Source: Pseudomonas sp. VD-NE ins
Lineage (GTDB): Bacteria > Pseudomonadota > Gammaproteobacteria > Pseudomonadales > Pseudomonadaceae
Assembly: GCF_031882575.1 (NCBI RefSeq)
Contig: NZ_CP134772.1
Span: 1,693,001 to 1,757,000, forward strand
DNA length: 64,000 nt
Direction of reading: 5' to 3'
Shown here: positions 55,205 to 63,762 of the stretch, piece by piece
How the letters are laid out: each line of letters opens with the position of its first letter
Position numbering within the stretch: position 1 is the first letter of the stretch
Notes under the pieces: model-generated
Seen by the model: the letters and a program-made list of their open reading frames with translations, nothing else
Databases searched by the model: none
What the model was told of the DNA's origin: nothing
Position numbers and translations under genes: made by a program

Positions 55205-56554
55205 CTATTGATAGTCGATAAAAGGATAGTCCCTGCACAGGGTTTCGACCTCTGAGCGAAACTGCGCAAGGAGCAAGGGCTCCAGGGTGTAATCCTGTTC
55301 GCCGAGCGGCGCCACGGTATTCAGAATCCGCACGATCAAATCGACGATCTGGCGGCTGCCGTGGACATCGACCCGGCGTTGCGCCAGAGCGCCCGTGCCG
55401 ATACGCAGTCCGCTGGTAACCAGTGCCGAACGGTGATCGTCGGGTACGCGATGTCTGTTGACGATGATCCCGCAGTGCCCCAACGCCGCCTCCGCGATGG
55501 CGCCGGTAATGCCTCCACGCAAACGAACCAGCACGGTATGGTTTTCACTGCAGCCGCCGACCACCTCATAATCCTTGGCCTGAAACGCTCTGGCCATTTC
55601 ATCCGCTGTACTGCGGATCTGCGCCATGCAGGTATCGAATGCTGCTGACATTGCGTAACCCAGCGCGGCAGCCTTCGCGGCGATCATATTGGCGGCCGGC
55701 GCGCCTTGCATTCGCGGGTAAACGGCTTGATCAAGCAGGCGACTGAAGGTGGTCCGCAAACCGGGAATCTTGGTGTTCGCATCAGCACCGCTGAGAATCA
55801 CGCCACCCCGAGGCCCGGCGAGTTGCTTGTGCGTGCAGGTGACGGTGACGTGTGCGGCGTCGATCGGACTTGGATGGCGCCCGGTGGCGACCAGCCCGGC
55901 GATATGCGAAATGTCGGCGAGCAGGATGGCTCCGGCCTCATCGGCAATTTCACGAAACCGCTGGAAGTCCACCACGCGGGAATAGGCGGTGGCGCCGCAG
56001 AGGATGACGCGTGGGCGATGGGCGAGTGCGAGCAGGCGTACCTTGTCGTAATCGATCAGGCCGTCCGATGTCGTGCCGTACTGAATCGCCTTGTGGTAGG
56101 CGCCGGAAAACGCGGCGAGGCTGCCATGTGTGAGATGGCCGCCGTGCTCCACTGCCATGCCTAGCAACGTATCGCCCGGCTCAAGCAGCGACGTGAGCAC
56201 CTGGTAAATGGCGTTCGACGCTGAGTGTGGCTGCACGTTGGCGTATTGAGCCGTGAACAGTTGCCGCGCCCTGCGGATGGCCAGCGATTCGACCAACTCG
56301 ACATTCTCGCACCCTGCGCTGTGGCGCTTGCCGGGCATACCTTCGGCGGTCACGTTGACCAGCACGGAAGCGCAGGCCGCCAAGGTTCGCGGCTGGACTG
56401 CGCAGGAGGACGAGACCAGTGAAAGCGTGTGCTGTTGACGCGTGACTTCAGCGTCGAGAATCGCCGCCAGTTCGGCGTCTTCTGCGCGAAGATCCGCGAG
56501 GCCACGTTGCAGTAAGTTCGACTGGTTCTCGAGCGGTTCAGTTATGACTGCCAT
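55205..56554 (-). CDS. Serine hydroxymethyltransferase-like PLP enzyme with altered active site
   Basis: A 449-residue fold-type I PLP enzyme starting MAVITEPLENQSNLLQRGLA at 56554. The PLP lysine is Lys243 in THKQLAGPRGG, the PLP-ring Asp in LLADISHIAG and the carboxylate-binding Arg in TSGLRIGTGAL. Residues around the canonical site differ from GlyA: SSSCA replaces ASENY, and TAEGMPGKRHSAG replaces YAEGYPGKRYYGG, so both catalytic tyrosines are lost while the Glu stays. It is therefore unlikely to be the housekeeping glycine/serine enzyme; a transaldolase, aldolase or other substrate is possible. Divergent from an HTH regulator and near VUT and queC genes. Convergent with aroP. Confidence 0.8.
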   Translation of the reverse strand: MAVITEPLENQSNLLQRGLADLRAEDAELAAILDAEVTRQQHTLSLVSSSCAVQPRTLAACASVLVNVTAEGMPGKRHSAGCENVELVESLAIRRARQLFTAQYANVQPHSASNAIYQVLTSLLEPGDTLLGMAVEHGGHLTHGSLAAFSGAYHKAIQYGTTSDGLIDYDKVRLLALAHRPRVILCGATAYSRVVDFQRFREIADEAGAILLADISHIAGLVATGRHPSPIDAAHVTVTCTHKQLAGPRGGVILSGADANTKIPGLRTTFSRLLDQAVYPRMQGAPAANMIAAKAAALGYAMSAAFDTCMAQIRSTADEMARAFQAKDYEVVGGCSENHTVLVRLRGGITGAIAEAALGHCGIIVNRHRVPDDHRSALVTSGLRIGTGALAQRRVDVHGSRQIVDLIVRILNTVAPLGEQDYTLEPLLLAQFRSEVETLCRDYPFIDYQ

Positions 56555-57067
56555 TGCTTTATTCCTTCCCTGGTTTCGCGAGATTTGCGCATGTCCTTGC
56601 TTGCCAGATCTGTACAGGCGAATCCGTGTTCTGACGGCTGTGCGTGCAAAACTAAACCCTGTACAGGCCTCCCGTTTTTGTTCTTTCACTCACTAAAAAT
56701 GAGAAGCCGGCTCCACGCATCATAAATTTTTCAGTGAGGAACGCCACAGAATTAATCAAAAAAATGAACATTCTTCAAAGAAAATGATTCTTTTTGTAGT
56801 CGCGTCGGGTGTAAAACAGGCATTGCCCGGGGCCGATTTTCAGGCCTGGGGTGGAAGTCGACAGGAACTGACGAGTCATTACCAAGGCTGAAATGGCCCG
56901 GCACGTTGGCGGAAGCGGCCTGTGAAAGCTGACTTTTTATACCGAACCCAGGGAGGGAGAATGCTATGATCCTGCGCGGCACTGACAGGGATATAACTGC
57001 AATTTCCTACCTCACTTGTGTATGTCCGGAATGATCATTCGGGACGTGACATTGATTGCAGTTAAAA
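56555..57067. promoter_or_regulatory. Divergent promoter region, with palindromic operator candidate
   Basis: About 510 bases between the SHMT-like gene and the HTH regulator, no gene seen. Notable: AAGAA-AATGA-TTCTT near 56777-56791 in AT-rich DNA, and a 22-base palindrome GTCCGGAATGATCATTCGGG at 57024-57045 with one mismatched pair, about 22 bases before the regulator ATG, a likely operator for that regulator. Confidence 0.55.
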
Positions 57068-57691
57068 ATGGATGATAAGCATGTGATGCACAGAAGAGAA
57101 AGATCGGAGAATCTGAAGAACAACATCAAATACCTGATAAAGAGTCGCGGGGAAACGCAACTGTCCTTGTGCAACTCCAGTGGTTTGACCCGAACGACCA
57201 TCTACAACATCCTTGAAGGCAAGGTGGTCAATGTCCAGCAGTCTACTGTGCGCAAGATTTCTGATTTCTTCGGGGTGTCTTACGAAGAAATAGAGACGAT
57301 TGATTTTGAAGAGAAGGAAATCATCGAAAGCAGTATTTCGCCACAGGGGAACATGAATCCGGCGGCGGTGCCTGTCATCAAGGAAAGTATGCTGCTGCAA
57401 AGTCTGGATAAAAGAATTGGCGAGTTAGCCACTATCTATCCGCTGACTTACTATTTTGGCGCGTCCTTCAACCTGATTGGCGTGCTTCTGGAAAACGAAA
57501 TCAGCGGCATGAATGAACCCGGCGATCTATTGATCGTGCAGAAAGGAGCATCGACCAGCGACAGGGAAAAGCTGGTGTATGACAAAATCACAGCGAAGTT
57601 ATCTATAAGCCATGAAGGCAACTTTGATACGGATCGTGTATGCGTGATCGGAGATGTAATCGAGGAACGATTTAATGGATTGCAGTTTTGA
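57068..57691 (+). CDS. HTH (XRE/CI-like) transcriptional regulator
   Basis: A 207-residue protein starting MDDKHVMHRRERSENLKNNI; an alternative in-frame Met lies at 57086. Residues about 15-70 are a CI/XRE HTH (TQLSLCNSSGLTRTTIYNIL, then EGKVVNVQQSTVRKISDFFG). The C-terminal half looks like an S24/LexA-type beta domain (GMNEPGDLLIVQKG) without a clear Ser-Lys cleavage pair, so it may bind a ligand instead. GC is lower than nearby genes. No ribosome site precedes the ATG. Its end overlaps the VUT gene by 17 bases, so they are co-transcribed. Confidence 0.8.
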   Translation: MDDKHVMHRRERSENLKNNIKYLIKSRGETQLSLCNSSGLTRTTIYNILEGKVVNVQQSTVRKISDFFGVSYEEIETIDFEEKEIIESSISPQGNMNPAAVPVIKESMLLQSLDKRIGELATIYPLTYYFGASFNLIGVLLENEISGMNEPGDLLIVQKGASTSDREKLVYDKITAKLSISHEGNFDTDRVCVIGDVIEERFNGLQF

Positions 57692-58553
57692 AGTTGAAAA
57701 CAGCAAGTACAAGTTGCTGGGATTCGAGAATGGAAAAAGCCTGGCCGTCATCATGGTCATCGCGACAGGCAAAATAATTAAAATAAAGCTAAGTGAAGTG
57801 TTGAATAGTGAGATTATGGATAATCTGAATAAAATCGAAGTGAAAAACCTCTACAAGAAGTTTTACTCCCAGGGCGGCGCACTCACCGCTTACGAAATCA
57901 ATGACCGGCATGAGAGTTCCTGGATGATCTACATCATCCTGAACCTGATGCTGTTCACGCTTTACATCTTCACCAGCATTGCTGCGACAAAACCGATCTA
58001 CCTCGAGTATTTCGATATTGTCGTCACGCCAGGCACCTTTCTCTATCCGCTGACATTCCTGATCGTCGACTTGCTCAACGAAACGTTTGGCCTGAGGCTC
58101 GCGCGAAAAGCGATCCTGTTCGCGTTCATCAGCAACGCCGCGATTATCATTCTGCTGGCCATCACGACCCATCTTCCGGGTCTGCCGGGCTGGAAGCTCG
58201 ATGGCGCTTACAATGATGTTATCAGTCAGTTGTCAGCAGTTCTGGTAGCGTCTTCTATATCGTTTCTGGTTTCCGAGAATATAAACTCGTACCTGTTGTG
58301 CAAGATTAAAGAGCTGACAAATTCCAGATTTCTGTTCTTGCGAGTGTTTTTAAGCACATTGTTTGCTGTGATCATCGACAGCTTTCTGTTCTGCTATATC
58401 GCTTTCTACGGGACGATGGAAAATAGCGCGATACTGGGCATGATCTATGTTCAGATCGCAATCAAGGTAGGTTTTGCCTTCTTTAATATCTTGCCAGCCT
58501 ACGGCGCAAGATCATTGTTCAAGAAATACCTGACGGGTGCGCAGACGCAATAA
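57675..58553 (+). CDS. VUT-family (YhhQ-like) queuosine-precursor-type transporter with N-terminal extension
   Basis: A 292-residue protein. The ATG at 57675 follows GAGGAACG, so the N-terminal 80 residues are probably real; that part (SKYKLLGFENGKSLAVIMVI, LSEVLNSEIMDNLNKIEVKN) looks like a small soluble domain absent from typical VUT proteins (about 220 residues). From residue 83 on there are six TM helices with the family motif PGTFLYPLTFLIVDLLNETFG and FNILPAYGARSLF. VUT proteins import 7-deazaguanine queuosine precursors (preQ0, preQ1) or queuine. Overlaps the HTH regulator; convergent with queC across a terminator. Confidence 0.8.
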   Translation: MDCSFEVENSKYKLLGFENGKSLAVIMVIATGKIIKIKLSEVLNSEIMDNLNKIEVKNLYKKFYSQGGALTAYEINDRHESSWMIYIILNLMLFTLYIFTSIAATKPIYLEYFDIVVTPGTFLYPLTFLIVDLLNETFGLRLARKAILFAFISNAAIIILLAITTHLPGLPGWKLDGAYNDVISQLSAVLVASSISFLVSENINSYLLCKIKELTNSRFLFLRVFLSTLFAVIIDSFLFCYIAFYGTMENSAILGMIYVQIAIKVGFAFFNILPAYGARSLFKKYLTGAQTQ

Positions 58554-58562
58554 AGAAAGGAG

Positions 58563-58593
58563 AGCGCTCACTCGGCATGCTTGAGTGAGCGCT
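58563..58593. terminator. Bidirectional terminator between VUT and queC
   Basis: Perfect 11-bp stem AGCGCTCACTC / GAGTGAGCGCT with nine-base loop GGCATGCTT, 10 bases after the VUT stop and 14 bases after the queC stop on the other strand. Confidence 0.85.
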
Positions 58594-58606
58594 TCTTGTT
58601 GCAGTA

Positions 58607-59305
58607 TTACTTTAAGCCAAGTTTCCCTTTCAGACTTTGAGTCACCTGCACTTTATTGTTCAGAAACTCGTTCAAGCCTTTGGCACGAAGATTACAGGCA
58701 TCACAATCGGAGCATCCAGTGCCTTTGATGCCGTTGTAGCAAGTCAGTGTTTCTTCGCGAACCAGGTCCAGCTGATGGTGGTAATCAGCCAAGGCCCAGG
58801 TCTCGGCCTTGTTCAGCCACATCAATGGCGTATCCAGTTGCAGCTTGTAATCCATGCCTAATTCAAGGGCTTTATTCAACGCCTTGACGAATTCATCCCG
58901 GCAATCGGGATAGCCCGAGAAGTCGGTTTCACAGACACCGGTAATGACCGTTTTGGCCCGGACTTGATAGGCATAGATAGAAGCCAGGGTCAGAAACAGA
59001 ATGTTCCGCCCCGGAACAAAGGTGCTTGGCAGGCTCTCGCCGGAACTGTTCACGGTCGGGACCGGAATGTTATCGCGGGTCAGGCTGCTGATGGCCAGTT
59101 CATTGAGCAAGGACACATCCAGCGTTTTATGCACGGTCACACCGAGCTTTTTCGACAGCTGCTGCGCCACTTCAATTTCTGCGTGATGACGCTGACCATA
59201 GTCGAACGTGATGCAGTGGACTTCATCGTAGTGGGTCAGGGCGTGGATCAAGCATGTGGTGGAGTCCTGCCCGCCGCTGAATACGATAACTGCTTTGTTG
59301 GTCAT
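58607..59305 (-). CDS. queC: 7-cyano-7-deazaguanine (preQ0) synthase QueC, enterobacterial type
   Basis: A 232-residue enzyme that makes preQ0 from 7-carboxy-7-deazaguanine and ammonia using ATP. PP-loop motif [10 protein letters not shown] (10-19), [51 protein letters not shown], and zinc cysteines at 189, 198, 201 and 204 ([10 protein letters not shown]). As I recall, the usual Pseudomonas QueC has the SGGLDSAT form, while GGQDSTT and [17 protein letters not shown] match the enterobacterial form. This suggests a second, acquired copy or a replacement. It lies with the VUT and SHMT-like genes. Confidence 0.95.
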   Translation of the reverse strand: MTNKAVIVFSGGQDSTTCLIHALTHYDEVHCITFDYGQRHHAEIEVAQQLSKKLGVTVHKTLDVSLLNELAISSLTRDNIPVPTVNSSGESLPSTFVPGRNILFLTLASIYAYQVRAKTVITGVCETDFSGYPDCRDEFVKALNKALELGMDYKLQLDTPLMWLNKAETWALADYHHQLDLVREETLTCYNGIKGTGCSDCDACNLRAKGLNEFLNNKVQVTQSLKGKLGLK

Positions 59306-59502
59306 GGGTATGCTTCCTGCATTGAGGTCTTGAGGGCAAAGGTGGAGATGATACTCGAAATAGGGCTGGAACTCGGTGCAGAGTCCAGATGCGCACGTGA
59401 GTCCGTGAGCGGCGATCTCAAGGTGGAGTGAGGCTTCAATACCTGAATAATAGGCATGTTAAATAGGAACCCTTTTTAGACCGTTGCTAAAAGCAGAGGG
59501 AT

Positions 59503-59970
59503 TTAATCAACTGGCACGGCGCCCGGTGTGGCCAGCGCCACTTGCTCACCGCACTTGCGCCCAAACACTAGCTTTTCCATCGCCTCGACAAAATTTCTGC
59601 CCTGCAGCCAGAACCCGTCATGAATGAAACTCAAGGCGTAGCAGTGACCTTTTTCGTCCATCAACAGTGCAGCGTCGCCATGATGAATTTCGGCGATGTT
59701 CACCAAGGTGCTGCCCAAGCGTTGCTGCCAGGCCAAGAAGTCTTCATCTCCATACAGGTGCTCAAAGGCGCGAAACGCTACATCGCTGGTAGCGCAGTCT
59801 TCGCCTGGGCCGCAGGTGCCGACGGTCAGGCCGGCCAGTTGTTCGAGCAGAGCAGCGGCCGGATGTTCGCGCGGGACGAAATCCGGCAATGGCTCGATAT
59901 GGGTGACAGGCCAACCGGCAGCCAGGAACAGTGGGTGGAGAGTCTCGGGAAGTTCGATCAGCGGGTGCAT
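59503..59970 (-). CDS. SUKH-3-type immunity protein
   Basis: A 155-residue protein starting MHPLIELPETLHPLFLAAGW. The AGWPVTHIEP stretch near the N-terminus, the VNIAEIHHGDAALLMDEKGH strand pair and LSFIHDGFWLQGRNFVEAME fit the SUKH-3 fold, a superfamily of antidotes to polymorphic nuclease toxins. It is next to the Rhs toxin cassette on the same strand but separated from it by about 200 bases and another immunity-like gene, so its cognate toxin is uncertain. Confidence 0.7.
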   Translation of the reverse strand: MHPLIELPETLHPLFLAAGWPVTHIEPLPDFVPREHPAAALLEQLAGLTVGTCGPGEDCATSDVAFRAFEHLYGDEDFLAWQQRLGSTLVNIAEIHHGDAALLMDEKGHCYALSFIHDGFWLQGRNFVEAMEKLVFGRKCGEQVALATPGAVPVD

Positions 59971-60168
59971 TGGGAGCGTCCAGGCGTAGGCAGCGTTTCT
60001 GCATTAACGGTCGCCCCGATGAAGTTGGTTTCAAGAGTTATTTCTATATTGTCTATATTTTCAGTTGAAATAGGTCATTAAGCATTAACTTGAATTCGTC
60101 AGGCTTCATAATTCGAATGTAAAAAATATTTTTTATCTAGGTGTTTGATATTGCACATGCGTAACACC

Positions 60169-60720
60169 TTAATGCTCAGAGCTTAAAGAGTTTGACTCCT
60201 TAATTTTACTGCTCGATATTTTTGGGACGGCAAAAATCCTAACAATTTCATCTTTGGATGCGGAGTCATAAAACCTGCTTTCATGAAAGTCAAAAACAGT
60301 CTCAAAACCTAACATGTGAAAGTTCTTTTTTACTTCTTTCATTTCTCGTGACACTGCTTTTCTTTTTTTTACGCGTATCTTATCCACAAACCCGTTTGAA
60401 GCAGATCCTGGATAAACAAAAATATTTGGAATAATGACGTCACCCTCATCTAGTCCATCAAAATCGGTGAAAGTAATGGCGTAGAAATCTGGCTTGTCTG
60501 TCGTCCCCATTATCTTTATAGAATTCATTAAAAAGATAGCGGTACTCACTAGGAGTTCCGAAACTTTATCGTTGTTCATCTCCTCTTTTAAAAAATCCAA
60601 GCGGCTGTATCTGGATACGATCGGTATCTCTTCGAAGCTTTCGTAGCTTTCAAAGAACACGTTCATGTTGTTGTACGGTTCTTTACTTATGATTTTGTTA
60701 TAAAGTTCAACCAGTTTCAT
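60169..60720 (-). CDS. Probable immunity protein of the adjacent Rhs toxin
   Basis: A 183-residue acidic-basic mixed, low-GC protein (MKLVELYNKIISKEPYNNMN to KISSSKIKESNSLSSEH). No domain is recognised with confidence. Its ATG abuts the TAA of the toxin gene (TAAATG), the usual arrangement of toxin and antidote, and its base composition matches the toxin tip rather than the core genome. Role inferred only from position. Confidence 0.65.
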   Translation of the reverse strand: MKLVELYNKIISKEPYNNMNVFFESYESFEEIPIVSRYSRLDFLKEEMNNDKVSELLVSTAIFLMNSIKIMGTTDKPDFYAITFTDFDGLDEGDVIIPNIFVYPGSASNGFVDKIRVKKRKAVSREMKEVKKNFHMLGFETVFDFHESRFYDSASKDEIVRIFAVPKISSSKIKESNSLSSEH

Positions 60721-61341
60721 TTAAGGGATACTCCATCCATGATCGTTTAGCCATTCTTTTGTTTTCTTGGAAAAAGTCACGTCCCCTTTTCCTTTATCAT
60801 GTATTGACCCATCAAGATTGTATCCGGACCCGCACTTGCAGTGTGCATGCCATTGGCTGCTAGGTACACTCTGTTCAGGCTCGTCAATTCGAGTAATTTC
60901 CGCAGGTGCTTGGCCTCTTCTAACCTTTGATTGAGCCTGTTTGGGTGTGCCTCCAGATTGTGCACCTTTTTTAGCCAATCCTAATGGATCGACCCAGTTC
61001 GAAGGATTCGGAGCGTACTCGAAGAGGTTCAAACCTCCAGCGTAGCCAATCGGGTCTTGGCTGATAAAACGACCTACGCTTGGATCGTAATAACGATACC
61101 GGTTGTAATGCAGCCCTGTCTCATGATCGTAGTACTGCCCCTGGAACCGTATCGGGTTCATCACGCCATGCTGCCGCGCCCACTGCGAACGCTGCTCCGT
61201 CACCTGCCCCCACGCCTTGTATTGCGCGGTCCAGGCCATGTTGCCGTGCGAGTCCGTCAATTCCTGCGGCGTACCCAGGTGATCACACTGATACCAGGCC
61301 AACGCATCAAACGGTAATGCCGTCGCCTTGTGATTCCACAC
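60721..61341 (-). CDS. Rhs C-terminal fragment with polymorphic toxin domain
   Basis: A frame of 206 residues. It begins inside an Rhs repeat protein: YQCDHLGTPQELTDSHGNMA, FQGQYYDHETGLHYNRYRYY, DPSVGRFISQDPIGYAGGLN and NWVDPLGLA are the Rhs core end and cut motif. The tip (about residues 125-206) holds QWHAHCKCGSGYNLDGSIHD and FSKKTKEWLNDHGW, resembling the type-24 polymorphic toxin fold with its His/Cys cluster, a tentative call. The GTG at 61341 is only the first possible start; the frame is open to a TGA at 61375-61377, and the real upstream part is missing, so it may not be expressed as such. Followed by its antidote. Confidence 0.75.
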   Translation of the reverse strand: MWNHKATALPFDALAWYQCDHLGTPQELTDSHGNMAWTAQYKAWGQVTEQRSQWARQHGVMNPIRFQGQYYDHETGLHYNRYRYYDPSVGRFISQDPIGYAGGLNLFEYAPNPSNWVDPLGLAKKGAQSGGTPKQAQSKVRRGQAPAEITRIDEPEQSVPSSQWHAHCKCGSGYNLDGSIHDKGKGDVTFSKKTKEWLNDHGWSIP

Positions 61342-61434
61342 CGGGTCGTCATCGAGGCTGTATTCACCGAGACCTCAACGAGCGGGCGACAACAAGCCGC
61401 CTCTCGGAGGTACGCATCAAAGTCAAAAACGGGA
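61342..61434 (-). pseudogene. Frameshifted Rhs-like remnant between PAAR and Rhs tip
   Basis: After the PAAR stop another frame reads NPVFDFDAYLREAACCRPLVEVS, then breaks. The Rhs frame resumes as EYSLDDDPVWNHKATALP. The two parts join naturally as RPLVEVS-EYSLDDDP, so a small indel near 61360-61370 separates them. This looks like the scar of a lost Rhs gene body. Confidence 0.55.
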
Positions 61435-61698
61435 TTAGCTGACGACAGCGCCTTTCGGGCCACTGGCGATCAGCGCGGCGCCGCAGGCGGTTTTCATGCC
61501 GTCCAGTGCGATGGGGGTGCCATCGACGGTGTAGGTGCTGCTGCCCTCGGCAATCGGGAAAACCCCTTTGCACAATGGGCAACTGACCTTGTGACCGACC
61601 CCGGCAATCGGCTTGCCGTTGAGGTCGGTCTGAGAGAAGGCTTCGAGGACCTTGCCACCGTGCGTGGTGGAGTCGCCCAAGCGAATTGCGTCTTTCAT
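61435..61698 (-). CDS. PAAR-domain protein
   Basis: An 87-residue protein starting MKDAIRLGDSTTHGGKVLEA, with PAAR features: GDSTTHGGKVLEA, HKVSCPLCKGVFPIAEGSST and VDGTPIALDGMKTACGAALI, containing His and Cys ligands of the zinc at the tip. PAAR proteins cap the VgrG spike of type VI secretion systems and carry effectors. It heads the Rhs-toxin/antidote cassette, but no vgrG or structural T6SS gene is in the window. Confidence 0.92.
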   Translation of the reverse strand: MKDAIRLGDSTTHGGKVLEAFSQTDLNGKPIAGVGHKVSCPLCKGVFPIAEGSSTYTVDGTPIALDGMKTACGAALIASGPKGAVVS

Positions 61699-61699
61699 T

Positions 61700-62152
61700 G
61701 CGTCATTCCTTTGACCGAGGGTGGCTGGCTCGGCGAGCTACCCTGTCTTTCCTGCCTGCGTTCAGCACGCGTTAGTGCCGATTTGATATCAAAATCCGTG
61801 CCAGCCACTATATGGCCACTACCCTGTAAGGGTTTGCGGCGGATGCCTGTGGGATAAATCGATTTTTACTGGGGAAACAGCCTCAAAGTGCGCAAGAAGT
61901 TGCGCAGTGCTGTGCAACTTCTTGCGCACTCGGCTACAGGGCCCGTGTGACACGGGCTGCAGGCGATTGGTGGGCGTTTTTTCGAAGGCAGGTGCGCAAG
62001 AAGTTGCGCACTTGGGCGGCTGATGATTTCTGACAAATCGATGGCGATTGCACTGACCTCAGCGTGAACAGGCGAAGGTCTGCAGTGGATCTTCAGCAGG
62101 TTCTGGGCCTGTTTCGCGGTATCCTGCGCGTTCTGATTACGGACGTTTTTCC
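61700..62152. other. Intergenic region upstream of PAAR and arfB
   Basis: About 450 bases between divergent genes with no coding sequence. Besides the palindromes at 61887-62011 it has GATATCAAAATCCG and CCACTATATGGCC near 61785-61820, possibly a promoter for the PAAR gene. Confidence 0.5.
61887..62011. repeat. Repeated 18-bp palindrome TGCGCAAGAAGTTGCGCA
   Basis: Arms 61887-61906 (AGTGCGCAAGAAGTTGCGCA) and 61911-61930 form a 20-bp inverted repeat with one mismatch and loop GTGC. A third copy is at 61991-62011. Between them the hairpin CCCGTGTGACACGGG occurs. Upstream of the PAAR gene and of arfB. Confidence 0.8.
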
Positions 62153-62566
62153 ATGCTGGTGATTTCCAACAACGTGCATCTGCCGGATGCCGAGATCGAA
62201 CTGACGGCCATCCGCGCGCAAGGCGCCGGTGGGCAGAACGTCAACAAGGTCTCCAGCGCCATGCACCTGCGCTTCGACATTCCTGCCTCGTCGTTGCCCG
62301 AGTTCTACAAGGAGCGGCTGCTGGCGCTGCGTGACAGTCGCATCACCAGCGACGGCGTGCTGATCATCAAGGCCCAGCAATATCGCACGCAGGAAGCCAA
62401 TCGCGCCGATGCGCTGGAGCGTCTGGTCGAGCTGATTCTCAGCGCGACCAAAGTCGAAAAGAAGCGCCGTCCGACCAAACCGACCCTCGGCTCAAAGAAG
62501 CGTCGGCTCGAATCGAAAACCAAACGCGGCAGTATCAAGGCCGGGCGCGGCAAAGTGGACTTCTAG
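62153..62566 (+). CDS. arfB: Alternative ribosome-rescue peptidyl-tRNA hydrolase ArfB
   Basis: A 137-residue protein with the GGQ motif (26-28) in [20 protein letters not shown], and a long basic tail after residue 105 ([20 protein letters not shown]) that enters the empty mRNA channel of stalled ribosomes. ArfB (YaeJ) releases the peptide from stalled ribosomes. Ends convergent with the MFS gene, overlapping by 4 bases. Confidence 0.95.
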   Translation: MLVISNNVHLPDAEIELTAIRAQGAGGQNVNKVSSAMHLRFDIPASSLPEFYKERLLALRDSRITSDGVLIIKAQQYRTQEANRADALERLVELILSATKVEKKRRPTKPTLGSKKRRLESKTKRGSIKAGRGKVDF

Positions 62567-63762
62567 TCTTCGCGGTACTTGGCGGTGTGCTTGTACAGAT
62601 ACACGCTCAGTGCCAATCCACTTAGCGAGGCGAGGGCGGCGAAGAGGAAGATAGAGGCAAAACCGAATCCCGCCGCAATCGCCCCGGCCAATGGCCCGGT
62701 GATCCCCAGCGACAAGTCGATGAACAGCGAGTAAGCCCCGACGGCTGCGCCGCGACTGGACGCCGGCACCAGATTCACCGCTTCCACACCCAGCGCTGGG
62801 AACACCAGCGAGAAACCAAACCCGCTCAACGCCGCACCGGCCAGCGCCCAATGTGCGTCCGGCGCCAGCCACAACAGCAGCAGACCAAGGGTTTCCACCG
62901 ACAGACAGGCAATCGCCACGCGAAAGCCGCCGAGACGGTTGATCAGGTTGCCAAACAGCAATCGCGCACCGATGAAGCTGGCACCGAACAGGCTCAGGCA
63001 CAGCACCGCGTTGTCCCAATGCTGGGTGGCGTAATAGAGGGTGATGAAGGTGGCGATGGTGCCGAAGCCGATCGAGCCCAGCGCCAGACCGCAGCCATGG
63101 GGAAACACTTTGCCGAGCACATGCATGAACGGCAGGCGTTCGCCGGCGACAATCGGTGCCGGCGTTTTCGGCCAGGCCAGCAACAGGCCCAGCGCGGCGA
63201 GCAGGATGATGCTGACGCCCATGCTCCACAGACCCAACTGGCCGACCAGCCACACACCGAACGGGGCGCCGACCGCCAGTGCGCCGTAACTGGCGATGCC
63301 GTTCCAGGAAATCACCTTGGCGGTGTTTGCTGCGCCGACCCGGCCAATGCCCCAGCCAATCGAGCCGGAGCCGACAAGGCTTTCCGCGCTGCCCAGCACC
63401 AGACGACCGATCAACAGACTGATCAAACTGAGCATCGGCATGCTCGGAGTCCACGCCGAAATCAGCATGAACACACCGCTCAAGCCGCACCCGGCCAGGC
63501 CAATCATCACCGCACGTTTACTGCCCTGATTATCGATGATCTTGCCGGCATACGGGCGGCTGAGCAGGGTCGCGAGGTATTGCACGCTGATCACCAGACC
63601 GGCGATCACCGCACCAAAGCCCAGGTCACTGTGGACGTAGCCCGGCAACACCGCGAGCGGAATGCCGATGTTCAGGTAACCGATAAAGGTGAAGAGGACG
63701 ATGGAAACGACTTGCAGCGTGACCGCCAGGGGGCGCTGGGGTTCTGGCATAGAGGATGACAT
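62563..63762 (-). CDS. MFS transporter (YhhS/arabinose-efflux-like)
   Basis: A 399-residue membrane protein with 12 TM helices. MFS motif A-like loop [21 protein letters not shown] after TM2, then [20 protein letters not shown], and a second half starting at [18 protein letters not shown]. The sequence matches the YhhS-type exporters. Substrate unknown. Its start at 63762 is the first ATG in frame; [13 protein letters not shown] (four codons later) is an alternative. Confidence 0.88.
   Translation of the reverse strand: MSSSMPEPQRPLAVTLQVVSIVLFTFIGYLNIGIPLAVLPGYVHSDLGFGAVIAGLVISVQYLATLLSRPYAGKIIDNQGSKRAVMIGLAGCGLSGVFMLISAWTPSMPMLSLISLLIGRLVLGSAESLVGSGSIGWGIGRVGAANTAKVISWNGIASYGALAVGAPFGVWLVGQLGLWSMGVSIILLAALGLLLAWPKTPAPIVAGERLPFMHVLGKVFPHGCGLALGSIGFGTIATFITLYYATQHWDNAVLCLSLFGASFIGARLLFGNLINRLGGFRVAIACLSVETLGLLLLWLAPDAHWALAGAALSGFGFSLVFPALGVEAVNLVPASSRGAAVGAYSLFIDLSLGITGPLAGAIAAGFGFASIFLFAALASLSGLALSVYLYKHTAKYRED

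Noticed and set aside
59306..59502. Possible preQ1 riboswitch before queC
   Set aside because: No short H-type pseudoknot pattern with the A-rich tail could be found in this gap.
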